Positions 57,938 through 64,000 of a stretch of 64,000 nt of DNA are shown here, in pieces; within the stretch, counting starts at the first letter, position 1; each line of letters begins with the position of its first letter. Source of the DNA: Stratiolaelaps scimitus (taxonomy: Eukaryota > Arthropoda > Arachnida > Mesostigmata > Laelapidae). Position numbers and translations under genes: made by a program. Below the pieces are notes generated by a model. That model was not told where the DNA came from, did not search any database, and saw only the letters and a program-made list of their open reading frames with translations. The stretch lies in contig JABWDB010000034.1 of assembly GCA_019614645.1 (NCBI GenBank), forward strand, positions 1,798,001 through 1,862,000, in the 5' to 3' direction.

Positions 57938-58134
57938 TCTGGCTCGGAATTCGGCGCCGCCTTTGACAAATATTTTTGCTTATATCTTTGCTCGTCTTTG
58001 CTCGCCAAAGACGGCGCCGGATTTTTCGCGAGATCATCCTTTTTTTTGAAATCACCTACATCACCAGAGACATTCATCCAATCTCCATAAACGTACGCCA
58101 ATTCAGTACACGGTGCTTGACGTGAATAACACAA
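57916..58134 (-). CDS. candidate minus-strand ORF, 72 codons, unknown
   Basis: The minus frame reads protein-like sequence from an in-frame ATG near 58079. From that ATG it has an acidic start, KKKDD, then alternating Ser/Ala/Pro and Lys/Gln segments, a hydrophilic low-hydrophobicity style. The plus strand is open for 86 codons from an ATG at 57830 over the same DNA. No family is recognised. The local inverted and tandem repeats (57953-58018) cut across both frames. Confidence 0.13.
   Translation of the reverse strand: MCYSRQAPCTELAYVYGDWMNVSGDVGDFKKKDDLAKNPAPSLASKDEQRYKQKYLSKAAPNSEPESNSKIN
57953..58018. repeat. GC-rich inverted repeat with tandem core
   Basis: The arms 57953-57965 and 58006-58018 match in 12 of 13 positions around GGCGCC. 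The 40-base spacer contains two tandem copies of tctttgctcg. Confidence 0.85.
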
Positions 58135-59498
58135 AGCCTCTACTTGCTAAAACCACCATCCTCTGCTGAAAGTAGTCCATCTCTTCCCTAGTTTTTCCCC
58201 CAAAAATCATCCTACTGAAGCGCGAATGGGCAACAGGGTAACTAACGTTTGTATCATTCAGGCACTTCACTACGCGACAGAAACGCGGACGATATTTTAT
58301 TGTTATTATACAATTTAACGCGAACCCTCTACTGTTCATTCGGTAGCCAGAAAACGGCCAGTCGCCTTGATCGAGCCGCCTGCTCCTATGGTTTGTATCG
58401 GACGGGGTCGTTCTCCCAGCAACGAGCAGAACCTCCCCAAGCAGATGTCAAAGCGCAAACGAAAGTGTGATTTCTCGGTAACAATAACAACAGCAGCAGC
58501 CAGTCTCGGGGGCGGGCGGGGGTGTGGTCCAGCAGAAATCTCGCGTTTATCAGGGGGCGTTGGACAGCACCATGTTAAACGAACGATCATTTAACATAGC
58601 TCCGTTACAGCGGCCGTTTCCGCTGCGACAAAGCTTCCACCGCGTAACAACAGACAGCCAAGCAACCAGTAAACAAGCTCATCCGCTGACCAATGTTTCG
58701 GGGAGCTCTATGTCGCGTTGCCACAACGCCGAGCCGAAACTCTCAAGATCTTCGCACCTCTGAATGCGTCTCTGTGACGTCAGCCAGTTCTCGTTACTGT
58801 CCCTCCGCCTCAACGTCCGCTATTATTGCTCGTCCATCGGAACGTACCGTGGACGAACTGGCAAAGGCGACTAGCGAAGGCGGATAGAAACCGATTGTGT
58901 GAAAAACAAACCTGCAGCGGACTTCTTCTCGTTACTGCGACGCCGTCGACGCCGGACGCAGCAGTCGCAGGCCCCGATCTCTATATCTTGCCGTTCCGCT
59001 TCGTCGGACTCGGGCGAACAGTGGTAATGTGTATGGATTTGATCTTTCTTAAAATACTAAATAATAACAATAATAATGCATGTACATCCTGGCTAGTAGA
59101 CGGCATAGGTTTGTGCACCGCGTACGAGGCTGTCATTGGCTAACCAGCATCGCTTTGTTCAGCCAGGCGCTGAGTGTCTCGTCTATTCGACGCACGGCCG
59201 CTGGTTGGCATTGTACGAAGCCAGGCGTCTCTAACGCCGTCTTAGTCTGAGACAAGTATGTCGCCGTCCAGCGCGTTCGATGTTCTGTTAGATTCAGGTA
59301 GAGAATGCTAACAACAACTGGCTAGTGTAGCCACGAATAAGGCAGAAGCGGCATTCACCACTGATTTTTCTTCTATTGACCCCGGTGATCGGAGAGGGGA
59401 GCTGTTCGCCGAACGTGTGAACGGAAACACGTCACGTAGCAGAAAAACGTCAATAAAGCAACAAATAAGCAACAAATAAAATCATCGAACAGCGACAA

Positions 59499-59539
59499 CC
59501 CCCATCCCCCTCGCCCCCGTTGAAGCCCCCCCCCCCCCC
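59499..59539 (-). other. G-quadruplex-like runs on the minus strand
   Basis: C runs at 59499-59503, 59506-59510, 59514-59518 and 59526-59539 (14 C), followed by CCG triplets. On the minus strand this is a four-run quadruplex pattern. Confidence 0.75.
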
Positions 59540-59700
59540 GCCGCCGCCGCCACCGCTGAAGAAGCGCGGAACCGCCAGCGCCCTGAGAGCAATTGCGCCA
59601 GCAATCGATAAACATGACCGACTGCGCTCCACATTACGGTTGTTATTCGAGCACAATTTGCTGTGAGCATATCGAATGCACAATAATGTGATAATAACTA

Positions 59701-59883
59701 ATGCCGGTAGAACAAATGCCGGTGAAACTCGAACGGCTCGAGGAGGAGGAGGAGGACGATGACGACGGGAACAAGTGCGCCAGAGTTGGTCACCAATCGC
59801 CGGCCGGGGCGGGGGACGATGTGCCGGCTAGGTCGCGGCATAAACCATCAAGCAAGCCGGTAACAACTACTCAAGTCGTGTAG
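59701..59883 (+). CDS. candidate small acidic ORF, 60 aa, unknown
   Basis: A complete ATG-to-TAG frame of 60 codons with an in-frame stop just upstream. It has a Val/Leu/Glu start, an acidic block of five Glu and four Asp (residues 14-22), and a Ser/Thr/Lys-rich end. Third positions look mostly G/C. The acidic block comes from a GAG/GAC triplet run, so the protein-like look may be misleading. No family is recognised. It could be a small peptide, an upstream ORF or chance. Confidence 0.2.
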   Translation: MPVEQMPVKLERLEEEEEDDDDGNKCARVGHQSPAGAGDDVPARSRHKPSSKPVTTTQVV

Positions 59884-59891
59884 TAGTATTG

Positions 59892-60242
59892 TTATAGTGA
59901 TGTCTCCGTTGTTGAATCACCGCCGCCGCCGACGCAGGAGAGGCCACAGTTGCTGCTGTTGCTGCTACTGTTGCTGCTGCTTCTCATCCTCGGCTGGCTG
60001 CTACACAACGACCTGGCGACGCGACGCGATCGTGCAGCTTTGCCAGCGTTGCGATTTCTCATCGGCAGAGGAGAAATGACTGCCCCAGAACGGTCGGGCG
60101 GACTGACTGACAACGGCTCGGCCACTGTCGCCGTTGGTCCCGTGTCGGCCCACTGAGACGAAGCGGGGTCTGACGAACGTCTCTGACTGCTAAGTAAATA
60201 TGAGAAGAAACAGGTAGATTGAGTAGATAGGCCTTCCATCAA
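59892..60242 (-). CDS. candidate minus-strand Ser-rich exon, unknown
   Basis: The minus frame of 116 codons begins with ATG at 60242. A strong acceptor-like tract (tttcttctcatatttacttag) lies inside it near 60195, so the coding part may start there. The product is Ser/Arg/Pro-rich with an AGC/AAC-encoded Ser/Asn run near its end and a Gly run, ending at TAA. The plus strand reads poly-Leu and similar from the same triplets. No domain is recognised. Confidence 0.2.
   Translation of the reverse strand: MMEGLSTQSTCFFSYLLSSQRRSSDPASSQWADTGPTATVAEPLSVSPPDRSGAVISPLPMRNRNAGKAARSRRVARSLCSSQPRMRSSSNSSSNSSNCGLSCVGGGGDSTTETSL
59945..59992 (-). repeat. AGC/AAC triplet tract (minus sense)
   Basis: About 48 bp of imperfect TGC/TGT triplets on plus, CAG/CAA on minus. 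Confidence 0.88.
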
Positions 60243-60739
60243 AGTGGCGAAGAACGACGAACGAACGAACGCGGCAGCAGCGAATCGGTCAGAAATTTGC
60301 CAACGGAGCGGGGGGCGGTAGCCGGGGGAAAAGGCTGCGGCGAATTGAGCAAAGACACTGATTCTGCGAAGTCGCCGACAAAACTTTCGAAGACATTTAC
60401 AAAACCTCTACCTATAATAGATCAGTGCAGTGGTGTTAGCTGGCCGTGGTCGTTCGGCCCAAGTGCCCGAACCGTAACAGCAACAACACGCTGTGCCGGT
60501 TGCTGTTTCACGTTGTTGCCTGCTAACACGCGTACTAATAGGGATGCTTGCCTCGGAACGAAGTGCGCCATAGGCACTCGGCGTTGCGGCGTTTGTCATC
60601 TCCGATGTTTGGATCTGCCGCGAGGTGTGGGCATCGTTTCGGTGACGAATCGCAATTTTGTTGTTTAATTTTCGGCCGAGAGGGAGAGAGAGAGAGAAAA
60701 CAAGCCAAAGAAAAAAGAGGACGAAACTAACCGAATACT

Positions 60740-61420
60740 CTGTGCGTAGTGTAATTCAGCTGTGATCCCGTTGGGACGCCGCTATTGCTGTGCGTTGATC
60801 GTGTCATTAATGGTGGTGCTAAAGTTGCGCAGGTTCGTTGAGATCTCGGAGAATCATTTGTCAGCTGACAGAGACAATTCTACGGGACATTCTGTTGCTG
60901 AAGCTAAAAAGATTGAGTTGTTATGGTGAACTGTGCATTGTTGTGGCTATTGACACTGTTGCCGTAACCGCGTCGACGATGTGCATCTGGTTGAAGAGCG
61001 TTATACTGAAACGAAATTTGGACTCAACTCCATGCGTGCCATGCGCGAGACACGTCAAACACATCCACGGTTGCTGCTTAAGCATAACGCACAATAAGGT
61101 GGTGTGTTGACAAGCATACCTTGAGTGTACCGACTTATCGTAGAACCTCTTCGTAGCTTGGTCACGGATACAGAAGGCATTACCTAAACGAGTTAATTCA
61201 GAGCGATTAACAACGAATTCGTTAATAAAAATAGTAATAATAATATTAATAATAATAACAATCGAATAAATTAATCCACAGCGAAACCGTTAAACTTTTT
61301 TTCCAAAAAGCACGCTAGTGCCAAACGATCTCCTTTTCAACAAGGCGGGGTATCCAATACAATTATAACATAACCAATACAGGCTGCCGCTGGAACGGCA
61401 GTTTAATCCATTCAACCCTG
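60740..61420. other. gene-free stretch
   Basis: I see no supported gene. It is AT-rich with an ATA/ATT run near 61220-61270. One 90-codon plus frame (60838-61110) has no recognisable features. Confidence 0.5.
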
Positions 61421-61685
61421 ACGACTAACCGAGTTGAACCGGGCTACTTCGGGCCTCCCTACCCGTTACGGCAAACTGATAACACAGGCGTTTAGCCACG
61501 CTGATAAGACACGTAAGATAAGACACGTCGCCGTAAGCAACGCGACGCCGCGATGACGGTTCGCGCGTGCTATCGAATCGCTCCGATAAGACAACAAGTG
61601 AACAGGTGACCGCCAGCCGTCGAGAACGACTGCTAGAATCTCTGAACATCTGAGCACAAAAAAAATGTAGTCTCAGCAGCTGTAG

Positions 61686-61706
61686 GAGCAGCAGCAGCAG
61701 CAGCAA
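61686..61706 (+). repeat. (AGC)n triplet run
   Basis: Six to seven AGC/CAG units in plus sense. Confidence 0.9.
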
Positions 61707-61973
61707 GAAAAGAAAAGAAAATAGTCGTGCCACCATAGGCCACCGCGGTGTGCCGTTCGACGAGCTGTGATCGCCAGTAGCCGGCCATGTGTCGACGGGA
61801 TACGTGTGATTGAACATGCAATGGACAGTTGACTAATATTGACCGATGATAGCTCAGACAGCTCGTACGAGCGGAGCGATGTTCGAGCTCTGGATCTGCC
61901 GGAGCAGGGTCAGAGACGCGGACAAGAACGAACAAGACGACAACGGCTGCCACGGTTGAACGAGGGATATACC

Positions 61974-62002
61974 GGGGGAAGTGGGTGGGGGGGTGTGGGG
62001 GG
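61974..62002 (+). other. G-quadruplex-like G runs
   Basis: Runs of 5, 3, 7 and 6 G with short loops. A further G run lies near 62107-62114. Confidence 0.65.
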
Positions 62003-62278
62003 CGCTGCAGGACGACAAATTTGTGCGACCAGAAACCCCGGAGATGAGCAAATACGCTACGATCAGAATAGTAGCGTTGGTTGGAAGCTGGAATGAGGAT
62101 CACTCGGGGGGGGGTCTGCAGCTCCAATCGTGTAACAATCATGTGGACAGCGCGGGTAGCTTGGCTGCAGCTGAGCTGAACTTGGCTGATCTGGTCTGTT
62201 CGGACCTTCTGTTTTCGGAACGAAAGCCTGATAAGGCACGCACGAGTCGGACAAGAAACAGACGAAGTGCAAATAGAC

Positions 62279-62300
62279 GAGAGAGAGAGAGAGAGAGAGG
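62279..62300. repeat. (GA)n microsatellite
   Basis: An alternating GA tract of about 22 bp. Confidence 0.92.
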
Positions 62301-62379
62301 AGGGGGATGGATCAGACAGAAATCGAAGAAAAACGTGCAGCAGATTGAAGAAAAGAAGGCTCAGAGAAGAAAATGAAAC

Positions 62380-63370
62380 TAACTGAGCAAAAAGATCCCG
62401 GATCAGGGAAAATCACGGTGGTGACTCGAGCAGCCACAGTTGTTTGCAGCGATTGGGGGTGTCACTTCATCCGTTGATTAGTGGATGCGCAGGAGGGAAT
62501 TAGTTGACTGAGCGTGGTGGTCAATGGACTGATTCTCAATGGACAAAAGCGAACACAAAACAGGAGCACGTAAGAAAGTTTTTGGCAATGAAAATTCTTG
62601 GAACTTCTGTAACTGATCATTTTATTATTCTTAATTGTATCATTATTATTATTATTATTTGATGATTATTACAGCTGAATCTTTAATAGAAGATTCATTA
62701 TGTGTCACAGTGCTCTTATACCTGAGCTGAGCACACATCAGTGATAGCGACATGTGCAACGATCAAAACAAGTGAGAGCCATAGTCATAACACAACGCTC
62801 AGGAGGCTTTCATAGCTTCGAATCTGTGCGGTATTTATAATAGGAAACATCGGTCCCCTATGTGGAAACTATATCCGTGTAGAAACCACATTCATTCAGC
62901 ATAGCCCAAGCATAGCTTGTATAATACAACTCAAGCCCAAAGTCGATGAAGACACGATTCGACGTGGTGTGGACCGGCGCTCGATTGAAATTTCCGCTTC
63001 GGGACGCATGCATTGGTGCTTTTATTTTTTGCAGCAGAAAATCTATTTGTTCCATTTTTGTTGCTTTTGCGATGCTATCATCACTTTGCTGTGTGGACGA
63101 TTTGGTCATCACGGCGATACGAAGATTGGCTCAGTTTTTACTTTCAAATAACTTCTCGCCACTCTGCTTAGCCAAGGATATTGGCCGAGGAAAAATATAC
63201 GCATGTTGCTGAACGTCGAAAATCCGATCCCGGAACCAATGGTAAAAGGAAGCATTTCGAATGAGGTGAGCTCGAGAAATTCTATTCTACAAATTGAAAG
63301 TAATTATCGACGGGCTTGCAATTGTCATTAATTGTCGTCCTGTTAATAGACACCATTCGTACCGCGATAA
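62380..63370. other. gene-free stretch
   Basis: I see no supported gene. An ATT run lies near 62640-62660. Overlapping frames at 62858-63212 on both strands are ordinary and unsupported. Confidence 0.5.
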
Positions 63371-63379
63371 TTTGCACCA

Positions 63380-63414
63380 CGTTTGCCGAGATCATAAAGT
63401 GATCTCGGCAAACG
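63380..63414. repeat. perfect inverted repeat, 15-bp stem
   Basis: The arms 63380-63394 and 63400-63414 are exact reverse complements with a 5-base loop (taaag). The stem has mixed base content, unlike the TA tracts. Confidence 0.95.
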
Positions 63415-63863
63415 CTAGCGGATGGCCGAAACTAGAGTCAAGCCTTCTCCCTCATAGTTATATTTGTCTATCTACAAATGTGAGCAGTATGGAATACTCG
63501 AACCAATGGAGCCGGCGTTCGTAAAATAACAGTGCAGTGCCGTTTATTAACCAGAACCTTTGCATTGTCTTGTAATGGTGACAGTTCGCATTCAATGCGA
63601 CGTCAGGCTGTTCCCACCGGACAATCGTCACTGCATGAACAGAAAGATGTCCGCGTCTGTTTCATTGGCACTCGCCTACGCCATAGTACCGACACTGCCG
63701 AGAACACATGATGCTAAGACGCATCTGAACACTGTTTGACTGGCGGTTGATGTGGTGGCAATGCCGGCAGCAGGCGATCAGAACGGGCATGGATGCTTCT
63801 CTGAGCCTCTGTGGGCACTATCCCCTTGGTCGTGCGTTCTGTCTGGCCTCTTTCTTCCTTTCT

Positions 63864-63897
63864 GCCTAGCCTAGCCTAACCTAGCCTAGCATAGCCT
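63864..63897. repeat. degenerate CCTAG/CCTAA pentamer repeat
   Basis: About six to seven pentamer units, mostly CCTAG with one CCTAA. CCTAA is the complement of the arthropod telomere unit TTAGG, so this may be a degenerate interstitial telomere-like or simple repeat. Confidence 0.8.
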
Positions 63898-64000
63898 TCT
63901 TCCTCACCCCGCCGAAGCCGGCGAAATAGGCCGTCGGTCGGATAGCAAAAGGCCGACACCCTTGCAGGCCCGTTCCTGCCTTTCGCTGCAATGGCCTCGC

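Overview
This is eukaryotic DNA and most of it looks non-coding: intergenic, intronic or untranslated sequence of a compact metazoan genome. An arthropod is the best guess. The reasons are CAG/CAA triplet runs like those in arthropod 5' leaders and transcription-factor exons, AGGTC/TTAGG-like motifs, short tRNA-derived SINE-like repeats and balanced base composition. A parasitiform mite would fit, but nothing here proves the taxon. There is no operon, no ribosomal RNA, no convincing tRNA gene, no CRISPR array and no recognisable prokaryotic or viral gene. I could not match any reading frame to a known protein family.

The most obvious feature is simple-sequence DNA. More than 25 long (TA)n tracts, about one every 2 kb, are mixed with (GA/CT)n, (AC)n, (ATT)n, poly-C/poly-G and triplet repeats across the whole window. 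Many of the longer open frames exist only because they read these repeats (IYIYIY, poly-Leu, poly-Asn, poly-Thr), and I did not call those as genes. The density of ~100-codon open frames is about what chance gives at this base composition, so every coding call below is a low-confidence candidate.

By region: 0-8 kb is TA-rich and gene-poor. 8-11.5 kb and 14-15.6 kb are GC-richer, with plus-strand CAG/CAA/AGC tracts. The second holds the best plus-strand candidates: two overlapping Ser/Asn-rich ORFs, and a short exon behind a strong splice acceptor that ends in a hydrophobic C-terminus resembling a GPI-anchor signal. 12.9-13.6 kb carries a perfect 21-bp hairpin and a SINE-like element with a second hairpin between its A- and B-box-like motifs. 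16-34 kb alternates GC-rich patches (18.7-20.4, 23-24.2, 26.3-28.2, 30.2-32.7 kb) with AT-rich filler. 34.8 kb and 53.2 kb share a diverged dispersed repeat in opposite orientation. 43.5-47.8 kb is GC-rich, with G-quadruplex-like runs and a long minus-sense CAA/CAG tract ending at a consensus-like minus-strand splice donor. 50.6-51.2 kb has a perfect 22-bp palindrome and a 26-bp-stem hairpin. 52 kb, 54.2 kb, 57.9 kb and 59.7-60.2 kb hold small exon-like ORFs, one with an AT-hook-like motif. The right end has a perfect 15-bp hairpin and a CCTAG/CCTAA-like degenerate repeat.

No pathway or gene system can be reconstructed. The strongest non-trivial signals are the structural ones: the hairpins, the palindromes, the SINE-like repeats and the G-quadruplex clusters.
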